A stretch of DNA of 64,000 nucleotides from Cognataquiflexum nitidum (GCF_022538055.1 NZ_JAKZAM010000016.1:48178-112177), one strand, 5' to 3'. Positions 54,509 through 62,700 are shown, numbered from the stretch's first letter. A program made the numbers and translations. Notes: a model not told the origin generated them from the letters alone.

Positions 54509-54715
54509 TTAAAATTTAAGCAATCTGATTACAGGACAAGACAAGACATTTGAACACATTGAACCTGCTCCAAAGCAATCTAACCTATAAGAATCAGGTG
54601 TGTCCACTGTATATACACAAGCCTTATCTTTTGTATTTGCATTAGCAATAGGCAATAGATTCAATATCAGTCCAGACCCTAGCAAAAAAGCCAATTTGAT
54701 AGAGAGTTTCTTCAT
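54509..54715 (-). CDS. Exported four-cysteine mini-protein 1
   Basis: This 68-residue protein has a Sec signal (MKKLSIKLAFLLGSGLILNL..., cut after IANA) and a mature part of about 42 residues with C-x13-C-x6-C-x5-C (KACVYTV...LDCFGAGSMCSNVLSCPV). It is first in the four-gene cassette. A T12 tract on its strand lies inside the promoter candidate upstream. The gap 54716-55083 is otherwise very AT-rich and holds the hairpin at 54993-55018 and the plsC promoter. Confidence 0.65.
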   Translation of the reverse strand: MKKLSIKLAFLLGSGLILNLLPIANANTKDKACVYTVDTPDSYRLDCFGAGSMCSNVLSCPVIRLLKF

Positions 54716-54738
54716 AATCTTTTCATTTATTGTTGAAC

Positions 54739-54774
54739 ATAAATTAGTTTTTTAAATGAAAAAAAAAAAACAAA
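54739..54774 (-). promoter_or_regulatory. Candidate promoter of the mini-protein cassette with T12 spacer tract
   Basis: On the minus strand TTTG (54774-54771) and TAATTTAT (54746-54739) are separated by 24 bases, of which 12 are an unbroken T run. The spacing is longer than the usual 19-21. Confidence 0.3.
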
Positions 54775-54992
54775 CTGCAAAATCTTTACACTAATTTTTT
54801 GAAAGAATAAAAAGAAATTTTTTCGTTTTTAAAAATAACAGTATACCTAAAATGATATAAAATTCGGAATCCGTAGTTTAAGGAAAATTTATCAGCGCCA
54901 TTCTTTCGAATATTTAAAGAAAAACCAAATAATAAACTATATATTAGGTTTTCGTTAACGTCCTTCCATTCATCAATAGATAAAAAAAACGA

Positions 54993-55018
54993 AACCCCCG
55001 AAATCGCTCTCAGGGGTT
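54993..55018. other. Hairpin upstream of plsC, terminator-like on the minus strand
   Basis: AACCCC (54993-54998) pairs with GGGGTT (55013-55018). Read on the minus strand it is followed after TCG by an eight-T run (54990-54983), but no minus-strand gene ends here. On the plus strand it overlaps the -33 of the plsC promoter. Confidence 0.4.
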
Positions 55019-55046
55019 GTTTGCAAGTAAAGAGTTAGTAAATTTA
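55017..55046 (+). promoter_or_regulatory. Candidate promoter of plsC
   Basis: TTG (55017-55019), a 19-base spacer and TAAATTTA (55039-55046; 7/8) lie 37 bases before the ATG. Confidence 0.5.
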
Positions 55047-55083
55047 TTTAACGATCTATAAAATTACCCAAACCTTTCCTAAA

Positions 55084-55812
55084 ATGAAAATCATTCTGTG
55101 GATTTATACCATCTATGCAGCTGCATTGTTTGTCCTATTGATGTTGGTCTTTGGATTGTTTATTGTCATCCCGCTCTTGGTCAGTCCGAGAGGCGGGAAA
55201 GTTTCTTTTATTTTTATCCGCTTTTGGGCAGGAATTTGGTCCTTTTTGGTAGGCATCCGCTATGAAATCCGGGGTCGGGAACACATTGACCCGAAGCAGG
55301 CGTACATCTATATTTTCAACCACCGGTCCTTTATCGATGCTCCGGTGATTCCGATGGCTATCCGACAGGAAGTGCGGGCCATCGGCAAAAAGGAACTTTC
55401 CAAAATCCCTGTTTTCGGGTTTGTGGTCTCAAGAGTGGCGGTTTGGGTAGACAGAAAGGATACCGCTTCGCGCAAAGCATCTGTGGACAGGCTGATGGAA
55501 ATTCTCAAAAAAGGCATCTCTATTGTTGTCGCTCCGGAAGGAACAAGAAACCATACAGGGCAAGTTTTGCTTCCATTTCAAAAAGGGGCATTTAGAATAG
55601 CAATCGAGACAGGAACACCCATCATGCCGATGGCAGTTATCGGTGCAGACCATATTATGAAGCGGGGCTCAATCTTGTTGAGGCCGGGAAAAGTCCAAGT
55701 TTATTTTTCAGCAGCCATTCAGCCCGGTTCATTCTCGGGAGAAGATGGTTTTTTGAAGTTGGCCGACAAGTGCTACAACAGGCTTGAAGCGATGATTCTG
55801 ACGCACGAATGA
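55084..55812 (+). CDS. plsC: 1-acyl-sn-glycerol-3-phosphate acyltransferase (PlsC family)
   Basis: This 242-residue membrane enzyme acylates lysophosphatidate to phosphatidate in phospholipid synthesis. One or two N-terminal helices (about 4-32) precede the acyltransferase motifs: motif I NHRSFID with His80 and Asp85, motif III VAPEGTRNHTG and motif IV TPIMPMAV. Length is normal. The family also contains other lysophospholipid and ornithine-lipid acyltransferases, so the exact acceptor is inferred. Confidence 0.88.
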   Translation: MKIILWIYTIYAAALFVLLMLVFGLFIVIPLLVSPRGGKVSFIFIRFWAGIWSFLVGIRYEIRGREHIDPKQAYIYIFNHRSFIDAPVIPMAIRQEVRAIGKKELSKIPVFGFVVSRVAVWVDRKDTASRKASVDRLMEILKKGISIVVAPEGTRNHTGQVLLPFQKGAFRIAIETGTPIMPMAVIGADHIMKRGSILLRPGKVQVYFSAAIQPGSFSGEDGFLKLADKCYNRLEAMILTHE

Positions 55813-55829
55813 AATTAGTCGACTAAAAT

Positions 55830-55856
55830 CGCCTTCTGAGGGCGCTGGATTTTTTA
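55830..55856 (+). terminator. Weak terminator after plsC
   Basis: CGCC (55830-55833) and GGCG (55841-55844) form a short stem, followed after CTGGA by six T (55850-55855). Confidence 0.35.
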
Positions 55857-55911
55857 ATCATTGGAATAATCTTGAAATTGATTTTTCCAATTTCAACCCA
55901 ATTTTTAAGAC

Positions 55912-57207
55912 ATGAATTTTCAGGAAGACTTTCTGCAGACCGTGTGGAAATACCAGTATTTTGACAAAAATTCCCTGCAGACCACCGAAGGACTTCCTAT
56001 CGAAGTCAAAAAAATCGGTTACCACAATTTCCATGAAGGTCCGGATTTTCAGGAAGCCCATATCAAACTTGGCAAATTGGATCTTTTCGGACATGTGGAA
56101 GTGCACCGCAAAGCCTCAGACTGGAAATCCCACGACCACAATGCCGACTTAAGGTACAATTCTGTCGTACTTCATGTAGTCTGGGAAGAGGATAAAACCA
56201 TACTCAGAAATGACGGAAGCAAAATTCCCACTTTGGAGCTGAAGGGAAAAATCCTACTTGATGTCATCCGCAATTATGAAAGGCTGACAAGTAGCCGGGA
56301 CGAAATCCTCTGTGGCAATCTTTTAGAAAAGATTCCTCCTATCATCCAATTCTCTATGTTGGAAAAAACCCTTGTAGAAAGGCTGGAAAATAAGTCCGTG
56401 GTCCTTAGCAGGATATTGGAATCCACCAACAACAATTGGGAGGAGACCGCATACCGGTGGCTTTTTCAGTGCTTTGGATTCAAGACCAATGCCAACACCA
56501 TGCTCAAATTGGCAGAAAGCGTGCCTTACAAAATTCTGCAAAAACACGGAAACCAACCTCAGGTGATCGAGGCCATTCTTCTTGGACAAGCTGACTTGAT
56601 TCCCATAGAACCATTAGATGATTACAGCCTTTTTCTGCAAAAAGAGTATGATTTTTATCAGAAAAAGTACCGCCTCCAAAAAACCATCCACCACCACGAA
56701 TGGATCATGATGGGAGTCCGACCGCAAAACTTCCCCCCCCTGAGAATCGCCCAATTGGCACAGGTTTTCAACAAAATCCCAAATCTGTTTTCATCCGTCA
56801 TTCACCACAATGAGCATTTTGATCAGTTCAAAAAAATCTTCGAAATCGAAACTCCTGAGTATTGGATTTTCCATATCAAAGTCGGAATACCTTCCCAGAA
56901 AAAATTGGCCAAAAAACTCAGCAATAAGACCTTATCTCTGCTTACCATCAACTTTATCATCCCGCTTTGGTATACCTATGGGCAGTACATTGAGGAAAGC
57001 GACTGGAAAGAAAAATGCTTTGACCTTCTCCAGGAAATACAGGCCGAAGAAAACTTCATCATCCGCAAATATGCAACTCACCAATGGAAGGCTAAAACCG
57101 CTTTTGACAGCCAAGGGATGATCGGACTTTACCATGATTATTGCAAGCCTAAAAAGTGCCTTGACTGCAAAATCGGGCAGAACCTGCTCAAGCCTGATAG
57201 GAAATGA
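55912..57207 (+). CDS. DUF2851 family protein
   Basis: This 431-residue cytoplasmic protein of the Bacteroidota family DUF2851 has the conserved opening FLQTVWKYQYFD and IGYHNFHEGPDFQEAHIKL. The GHVEVHRKASDWKSHDHNAD segment (about 62-81) is rich in conserved His, Glu and Asp and resembles a nuclease-type metal site. The C-terminus has a Cys cluster (KPKKCLDCKIGQ). Function is not established. It stands between plsC and the NeuD-type gene in the same direction. A C8 run (56733-56740) lies in a Pro codon pair. Confidence 0.88.
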   Translation: MNFQEDFLQTVWKYQYFDKNSLQTTEGLPIEVKKIGYHNFHEGPDFQEAHIKLGKLDLFGHVEVHRKASDWKSHDHNADLRYNSVVLHVVWEEDKTILRNDGSKIPTLELKGKILLDVIRNYERLTSSRDEILCGNLLEKIPPIIQFSMLEKTLVERLENKSVVLSRILESTNNNWEETAYRWLFQCFGFKTNANTMLKLAESVPYKILQKHGNQPQVIEAILLGQADLIPIEPLDDYSLFLQKEYDFYQKKYRLQKTIHHHEWIMMGVRPQNFPPLRIAQLAQVFNKIPNLFSSVIHHNEHFDQFKKIFEIETPEYWIFHIKVGIPSQKKLAKKLSNKTLSLLTINFIIPLWYTYGQYIEESDWKEKCFDLLQEIQAEENFIIRKYATHQWKAKTAFDSQGMIGLYHDYCKPKKCLDCKIGQNLLKPDRK

Positions 57208-57258
57208 TTTTTGTTTAAATCCTGATTTGCGTACTTTTGCGATCCGAACAGGAAAAAA

Positions 57259-57897
57259 ATGGAAAAACCAGTCATCATTCTTGGAGCCAAAGGCATCGCC
57301 CATCCAGCATTAGAGATTTTCAACAGCAACAAAGTCATCGTCTATGGCTTTTTGGATGAAGATGAAAAGCTCCACGGCACAGAAATCAATGTCGTGCCCG
57401 TATTGGGGAATCCTGAAGATGACGGTTTTCTAAAACTTATCGGACAAAAGTGTGAAGCTTTTGTTGCGGTCGATGACAATAAATACCGTCAGTTTCTGGT
57501 CAAAATGCTCAATGAGCGTAGGAAAGTCCAGCCGATCAATGCCATCCACGAGTCTTCCTATGTCTCGACAGATGCGGTATTAGGACACGGCAACTTTATC
57601 AACGGAAGAGTCAACATCGGCGCTGGAACCAAAATCGGCAGTCACTGTATATTCAATACCGGAGCGATCATTGACCACGAATCAGTGTTAGAGGATTTTG
57701 TCCAAATCGGCGCAGGTTCTATTGTCAACTCAGGCGTGACGATCAAAGAAGGTGCCTTTATTGGTTCCGGAGTTACCTTGGTATCAGGCATTACCGTTGG
57801 TAAAAATGCCAGAATCGGTGCTGGATCGGTCGTGATCTCCAATGTCAAAGACGGTGAAACCGTATTCGGGAATCCTGCTGCTCCGATCAAAAAGTAA
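57259..57897 (+). CDS. NeuD/PglD-like acyltransferase with left-handed beta-helix
   Basis: This 212-residue protein has an N-terminal Rossmann-like domain (PVIILGAKGIAHPALEIF, then YGFLDEDEKLHG) and a C-terminal hexapeptide-repeat helix from about residue 95. The catalytic His is probably in GAIIDHESVLED. The end VVISNVKDGETVFGNPAAPIKK is typical of the sialic-acid O-acetyltransferase NeuD/PglD family. It N- or O-acetylates a (nucleotide-)sugar in glycan synthesis. No glycan gene cluster is adjacent, so the substrate is open. Confidence 0.85.
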   Translation: MEKPVIILGAKGIAHPALEIFNSNKVIVYGFLDEDEKLHGTEINVVPVLGNPEDDGFLKLIGQKCEAFVAVDDNKYRQFLVKMLNERRKVQPINAIHESSYVSTDAVLGHGNFINGRVNIGAGTKIGSHCIFNTGAIIDHESVLEDFVQIGAGSIVNSGVTIKEGAFIGSGVTLVSGITVGKNARIGAGSVVISNVKDGETVFGNPAAPIKK

Positions 57898-57931
57898 TAG
57901 GATTATGCGCTGATTTGCAACTTGATCAATA

Positions 57932-58220
57932 AGTCCATAGACCACAGTCGACAGTCCATAGCCGCTGCAATTGTACTTCATTGCGGGTTTTAAATGGATA
58001 GGTCAATAAAGCGTAAATACACAAAAAGTAAAAAGTATATACGCAATGATTCCAGTGAAAACGTTGATTCGAAGTAATTCAATGATGAAGATTGGCAGAT
58101 CCGGCACATCGGTCTTCTGACTTCGGTCTTCCGTCCCGATTGAAGCAGAATATAGGGTTACAGCCAAAGTAGCGTGAATTCATTAAAAAGCAATTATTAA
58201 ATCTTATTTATAAACCAAAA
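57932..58220. repeat. Intergenic repeat copy 2 (degenerate dispersed element)
   Basis: The gap 57898-58246 (349 bases) holds a 9-base direct repeat AGTCCATAG (57932-57940, 57953-57961). About 58030-58220 is similar to 17140-17345. The clearest shared segment is 58102-58204, with CATCGGTCTTCTGACTTCGG and AGAATATAGGGT. No open frame or clear promoter is seen. Confidence 0.55.
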
Positions 58221-58246
58221 CACCCTGCCGAAACAGGGCTCTAGTT

Positions 58247-59260
58247 ATGGAAAATCAACCCTACAGCATCCTGCTCTATTATTGCTATGCCAGCATCGAA
58301 GACACGGAGGCATACCGCGAGGAACACCACCTTTTTTGTATTGAAAACAACATCCGTGGCCGGATCATCATTTCTCCTGAGGGCCTGAATGGGACCGTTT
58401 CGGGATTGAAAGAAGATTGTGAAAAGTACATGGCCTATATCCATGCCGATCCGAGATTTGCCAAAACAGAATTCAAAATTGAAGCCTTTGACAAGCATGC
58501 TTTTGCAAAAATCCATGTTCGCGTCAAGCCTGAGATCGTTCACAGCAGCCTTCGTCACCTTGATCCCAATGTCAAAACAGGCAAACACTTAGCTCCCGAA
58601 GAATTCAAAGCACTCAAAGACCAAGAAGACGTGGTCATCCTTGATGTCCGGTCCAACTATGAGCATGAGCTTGGAAGATTCAAAGGTGCCCTCACTTTGG
58701 ACATCGATAATTTCCGCGATTTTCCCGAAAAGGTAAAAGAACTTGAGCATCTCAAAGGCAAAAAGGTTTTGACTTATTGCACCGGTGGCATCAAATGCGA
58801 AAAGGCTTCTGCTTATCTTTTGGAACAAGGCTTCCAAGATGTCTACCAACTCCATGGTGGCATCATCAAATATGGCATGGAAGCCGGTGGTGAAGATTTT
58901 GAAGGGAAATGCTATGTGTTTGACAACAGGATCGCCGTCGATATCAATAAGGTAAATCCAAAGGTGATTTCTATCTGCCATGTGTGTGGCACGGAATGCG
59001 ACCGCATGGTCAATTGCGCCAACTCCAGCTGCAATGCCCACCTGCCTATCTGTGAAAAATGCGGATGGGAAATGGAGGGTACCTGTTCTGTGGAATGCAA
59101 AGAAAATCCCGAAAAGAGACCTTACGACGGAACGGGCTATTACCAGAAAAATACCAACGGTTACAATCCTTACAAAGGCCTGATACGAAGACAGGACAAA
59201 GCAAAACAACCACTCCATGAGCAAAAGGATCCCGGAATCAGAGCTGATCATCAATCCTGA
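58247..59260 (+). CDS. trhO: tRNA uridine-34 hydroxylase TrhO (rhodanese family, YceA)
   Basis: This 337-residue enzyme is predicted to form 5-hydroxyuridine at the wobble position of tRNA in an oxygen-dependent manner. The N-terminal domain has GRIIISPEGLNGT (about 38-50). The rhodanese domain (about 113-210) has the active loop YCTGGIKCEKAS with Cys178 and Cys184. A Cys-rich C-terminus (CHVCGTECD ... CNAHLPICEKCG) probably binds zinc. Its 3' end overlaps the nucleoside phosphorylase gene by 44 bases in another frame. Confidence 0.9.
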   Translation: MENQPYSILLYYCYASIEDTEAYREEHHLFCIENNIRGRIIISPEGLNGTVSGLKEDCEKYMAYIHADPRFAKTEFKIEAFDKHAFAKIHVRVKPEIVHSSLRHLDPNVKTGKHLAPEEFKALKDQEDVVILDVRSNYEHELGRFKGALTLDIDNFRDFPEKVKELEHLKGKKVLTYCTGGIKCEKASAYLLEQGFQDVYQLHGGIIKYGMEAGGEDFEGKCYVFDNRIAVDINKVNPKVISICHVCGTECDRMVNCANSSCNAHLPICEKCGWEMEGTCSVECKENPEKRPYDGTGYYQKNTNGYNPYKGLIRRQDKAKQPLHEQKDPGIRADHQS

Positions 59261-60086
59261 CGGAAGCATTTATCATCTGAACCTGAAGCCAGAGCATTTG
59301 GCTTCGACGGTTATTGCAGTGGGCGATCCCGAAAGAGTCTCTAAAGTCTCCCAATACTTTGACGAAATTGAATTTTCGATAAGCAAGAGGGAGTTTGTAA
59401 CCCACACAGGGTATTATAAAGGAAAAAGATTGACCGTGATGAGTACCGGCATGGGTACCGACAACATCGAAATCTTTATGAATGAATTGGATGCTTTGGT
59501 GAATATTGACCTACGAACAAGGATTCCGAAGGAAAACCATACCACACTCAATATCATCAGGGTAGGAACTTCCGGCAGCATGCGCAAGGAAATCCCCGCA
59601 GGCACCATGCTTGCGTCAGAATATGGCATCGGGCTTGACACCTTGATGTTTTTTTACAAAACCGAATACACGCAATTGGAACAAAAAGTCGGAAGGAAAA
59701 TCCAGGAAGACCTGGGACTTTCATTTACTCCATATTGTGTAAAGGGTTCGGAAAAACTCTTGGATCATTTGGGAAAAGGACTTTTGATAGGAAATACAGT
59801 TACCTGCCCCGGATTTTTTGGCCCTCAGGGAAGGGAAGTCAGAATCAAACCTGCCATTCCTGATATCATCGAAAAGTTAGGAAATGTAGACCTGGATGGT
59901 TTTAAGCTAACCAACTTTGAAATGGAAACTTCGGGGTATTATGCAATGGGACGGCTTTTGGGCCATGAAGTTTTGAGTCTTAATGCCATCATCGCCAACA
60001 GAGTCACCCAAGAATTTTCAAAAGACGCATACGGAATTGTGGATAATCTGATCCGGTATACATTAAATAAATTGGTAGACAATTAA
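59217..60086 (+). CDS. Nucleoside phosphorylase (uridine phosphorylase-like)
   Basis: This 289-residue member of the PNP/UDP phosphorylase family I splits a nucleoside with phosphate into base and ribose-1-phosphate. Phosphate-site motifs are VIAVGDPERV (about 32-41) and RVGTSGSMRKEIPAG; the ribose/base region has NFEMETSGYYAMG with the conserved Glu. Residues 60-110 (FVTHTGYYKGKRLTVMSTGMG) are typical. Pyrimidine preference is inferred. Its start lies inside trhO. Confidence 0.88.
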   Translation: MSKRIPESELIINPDGSIYHLNLKPEHLASTVIAVGDPERVSKVSQYFDEIEFSISKREFVTHTGYYKGKRLTVMSTGMGTDNIEIFMNELDALVNIDLRTRIPKENHTTLNIIRVGTSGSMRKEIPAGTMLASEYGIGLDTLMFFYKTEYTQLEQKVGRKIQEDLGLSFTPYCVKGSEKLLDHLGKGLLIGNTVTCPGFFGPQGREVRIKPAIPDIIEKLGNVDLDGFKLTNFEMETSGYYAMGRLLGHEVLSLNAIIANRVTQEFSKDAYGIVDNLIRYTLNKLVDN

Positions 60087-60092
60087 TCCGCC

Positions 60093-60117
60093 AAGCTGAT
60101 AGTCAAGCTTTGTTTTT
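60093..60117 (+). terminator. Weak terminator after the phosphorylase gene
   Basis: AAGCT (60093-60097) pairs with AGCTT (60106-60110) and TGTTTTT follows. The stop codon of the converging small gene lies in the loop. Confidence 0.4.
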
Positions 60118-60378
60118 AGTATAAAAATGGTCCTTTTCAAGTTTCAAGTGATCCCAATCCCGATAATCGATGTTTTTTATCATCTCATTTACAGCTTCGA
60201 GACATTCTTGTTTGGCCAGATACACCCCAAAAACAGCATCATTATTATTGACCAAAAATATTCTGCTTGCCTCAAATAACTTCTTCAAACTTTCCCATTG
60301 AGATAATACCAAAAGTTCATCCTCATTACTGACCGACTGAATTATTTTAAACATTCCAAAAGTACAATGAATATTCAT
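60103..60378 (-). CDS. Hypothetical protein, 91 residues
   Basis: I place the start at the ATG at 60378; the frame extends to 60405 only by a TTG. No signal, membrane segment or known motif is present. It is mixed alpha/beta by pattern (CTFGMFKIIQSV, then FEASRIFLVNNNDAVFGVYLAKQECLEAVNEMI) and would be cytoplasmic. Bases 60379-60521 upstream are very AT-rich. It lies downstream of the response regulator gene on the same strand, so joint expression is possible. I do not recognise a family. Confidence 0.55.
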   Translation of the reverse strand: MNIHCTFGMFKIIQSVSNEDELLVLSQWESLKKLFEASRIFLVNNNDAVFGVYLAKQECLEAVNEMIKNIDYRDWDHLKLEKDHFYTKNKA

Positions 60379-60521
60379 TTCTATGTTATTAAATAATTTA
60401 TCCAAAAATAAGTCAATTTTAACGCATTATCAATACGTATTAATACTTAATTTTATGGATTAAACACCAATTTTTGATTTTAATATAATAATTCTTTATT
60501 TTTTTGTATCCATATTAATAA

Positions 60522-61106
60522 TTAGTTGTGCTTTTTATCCAAATCGAGCTTTTTTACAATATTACTCCTGTGCTTGTCAATGGTTCTTTCAGCCACAAAT
60601 AGTGTGTTGGCAATTTCCTTTGTAGTCAATCCATCAGCTATGAATCTTATGATTTTTATTTCTGAAGGGGTAGGTTTTAGAGGTTTTTCGGCAAACTTAA
60701 GCCCTGTTTTTTCAGATAAAATTCTTGTGCTTAGGTAAGTTCCCTTTTTCGAAACCATCTCAATGCAATCAAGCAATTCTTCCACTGCAAAAGCCTTATG
60801 TACATACCCTGATATATTCAAAGATTTAGGCTTATGGTAGATATAGGACTTTTTATGAAATGTCAGGAGGATTATCTTCGTTTGGATTTCACTTTCATAG
60901 CACATTTTGGCCACTTCCAAACCACTCATTCCAGGCATATCAAGATCGAGAAAGGCCAAATTCGGTTCAATTTCCTGAATAAATTTTAGAGCCAAGTCTC
61001 CGTTTGGCGCCTCTCCTATGACATCGAAATTGTTCTCTTCCAAAAAACCCTTGAGTCCTTTGGGAAAAAGAGGATGGTCATCGGCAATAAAAACTTTTTG
61101 TCTCAT
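60522..61106 (-). CDS. NarL/LuxR-family response regulator (orphan, short C-terminus)
   Basis: From the ATG at 61106 this is 194 residues. The receiver domain has acidic residues in FIADDHPLF, the phospho-acceptor Asp in LAFLDLDMPGMSG and the conserved Lys in SGYVHKAF. The LuxR-type helix-turn-helix reads TPSEIKIIRFIADGLTTKEIAN ... RTIDKHRSNIVKKL. It ends KLDLDKKHN, about 8 residues short of most family members, so the last helix is cut. No kinase is adjacent. The frame upstream to 61142 has only a TTG start. Confidence 0.85.
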   Translation of the reverse strand: MRQKVFIADDHPLFPKGLKGFLEENNFDVIGEAPNGDLALKFIQEIEPNLAFLDLDMPGMSGLEVAKMCYESEIQTKIILLTFHKKSYIYHKPKSLNISGYVHKAFAVEELLDCIEMVSKKGTYLSTRILSEKTGLKFAEKPLKPTPSEIKIIRFIADGLTTKEIANTLFVAERTIDKHRSNIVKKLDLDKKHN

Positions 61107-61348
61107 CTCAATAAAAAACCAACTCTTAACAATGTAAGTCAAAACAGTGGGATCAAACTGATTGTTTGGCTGTTTTGAAAAAAAATGTGTAAAATTCTCA
61201 GATATCGAGGATTCATTTCACCTTCTCCTTTCTCTTAGGTTCTCCCTTCAAGAAGAATTTACTTTGGACTTTGTTTTCGCAAAAAGATTTATTTTTTGCC
61301 TTAATTTTAAAAAAATCAAATTGAATCTATTAAACCCAATGCTGGAAA

Positions 61349-62059
61349 ATGAAAGTTCAAGACCAAATCGAGGAATCACTTCGGCAAAAGGCAATTCCTG
61401 AAAAAGCCGCTTTTTTTCCCAGGTTTTTTAAAACAGGGAAGGGTGAATATGGAGAAGGTGACCGGTTTTTGGGCGTCACAGTTCCGGAGCAAAGAATAAT
61501 CGCCAAGAAATACTGGAAAGATTTACCTTACCAAGAGCTTGAAATTATGATCAAAAGTCCCTTTCATGAGGTCAGGTTGACATCCATCCTCATCTTGGTC
61601 TTGAAATATCAAAAAGCTACTAGCAAGGCAGAAAAGAAGTCTTGGGTTGATTTTTATCTCAAAAACAGGTCTTGGGTCAACAATTGGGATTTGGTGGACA
61701 GTTCGGCCCATCTCATCCTCGGGGATTACCTCTTTGACAAAGACAGAAGCATGCTCTACGATTTGGCAAAATCCGGGATACTTTGGGACCAAAGGATCGG
61801 GATCATGAGCACCTTTTATTTTATAAGGAAAAAAGATTTTACCGACACTTTAAAAATCGCTGAAATCCTGCTCCACCATCCCCACGACCTGATTCATAAG
61901 GCTGTGGGTTGGATGATCCGTGAGGTCGGCAACCGTGATTTCGAAACTGCAAATCAGTTTTTAATGAATCATTATCAATCCATGCCACGAACCATGTTGC
62001 GGTACGCAATTGAGAAGTTTGACGTGGATACAAAAGCATTTTTTATGAAAAAGGATTAA
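61349..62059 (+). CDS. AlkD-like DNA alkylation repair protein
   Basis: This 236-residue all-helical HEAT-repeat protein of the AlkC/AlkD family excises alkylated bases such as N3- and N7-alkylpurines. Typical parts are GVTVPEQRIIAKKYWKDL, HEVRLTSILIL, NNWDLVDSSAHLILGDYL, LWDQRIGIMSTFYFIRK and HKAVGWMIREVGNRD. The Trp and Asp of the WDLVD and W..R positions fit the DNA-binding groove. Length is normal. It is alone; the gap 61107-61348 shows no clear promoter. Confidence 0.88.
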   Translation: MKVQDQIEESLRQKAIPEKAAFFPRFFKTGKGEYGEGDRFLGVTVPEQRIIAKKYWKDLPYQELEIMIKSPFHEVRLTSILILVLKYQKATSKAEKKSWVDFYLKNRSWVNNWDLVDSSAHLILGDYLFDKDRSMLYDLAKSGILWDQRIGIMSTFYFIRKKDFTDTLKIAEILLHHPHDLIHKAVGWMIREVGNRDFETANQFLMNHYQSMPRTMLRYAIEKFDVDTKAFFMKKD

Positions 62060-62107
62060 ATCAGACCTAAATCCACTAACTTAGGGCTATAACAAACCCG
62101 ATCAACC

Positions 62108-62695
62108 ATGAAAACTTCCCTCCTATCTTCGATCCTTTTTCTTATCGCTTTCTCATCCTTTGCCCAATCCATTCCTTCCAAGGAAGTACAAATCAAAACT
62201 GCTTTGATGGCCGCTCCTGAGGACAAAAAAGAAGGAGCGACGGTTTATGGATTTGATGAAAAAGGTGAGTTTACCGTATTGAAAAAGGGTACCAATGAAA
62301 TGATTTGCCTTGCCGATGACCCAAACAGCCCAGGATTCAATACTTCCTGTTACCACAATACTTTGGATCCTTTTATGGAAAGAGGACGAGAGTTGAAGAA
62401 AGAGGGGAAAACAGCCAAAGAGATTTTTGACATCCGTGAGGAAGAAGCCAAATCCGGCAAACTGATCATGCCTAAAGATGGCGCAACTTTATTTGTCTTG
62501 AGTGCCGATGCGGCGGATTACAATCCCGAAACAGGTGAAGTAAAAGACCCCTACCTGCGCTATGTGGTGTATATCCCTTGGGCCACTGAAGCAAGCACAG
62601 GATTGCCGCTGAAGCCATCAGGTCCGGCTATGCCTTGGATTATGGATCCCGGAACGCATAGGGCTCACATTATGATCAATCCGCCAAGGAATTGA
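62108..62695 (+). CDS. Hypothetical exported protein, 195 residues
   Basis: A signal peptide (MKTSLLSSILFLIAFSSFAQS) leads a soluble domain with GATVYGFDEKGEFTVLKKGTNEMICLADD and SPGFNTSCYHNTLDPFMERGREL. Its two Cys could form a disulfide. The end reads GPAMPWIMDPGTHRAHIMINPP, with His residues that could bind a metal. I do not recognise a named family. It is 48 bases after the alkD-like gene but probably independent in function. Confidence 0.65.
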   Translation: MKTSLLSSILFLIAFSSFAQSIPSKEVQIKTALMAAPEDKKEGATVYGFDEKGEFTVLKKGTNEMICLADDPNSPGFNTSCYHNTLDPFMERGRELKKEGKTAKEIFDIREEEAKSGKLIMPKDGATLFVLSADAADYNPETGEVKDPYLRYVVYIPWATEASTGLPLKPSGPAMPWIMDPGTHRAHIMINPPRN

Positions 62696-62700
62696 TTTTA

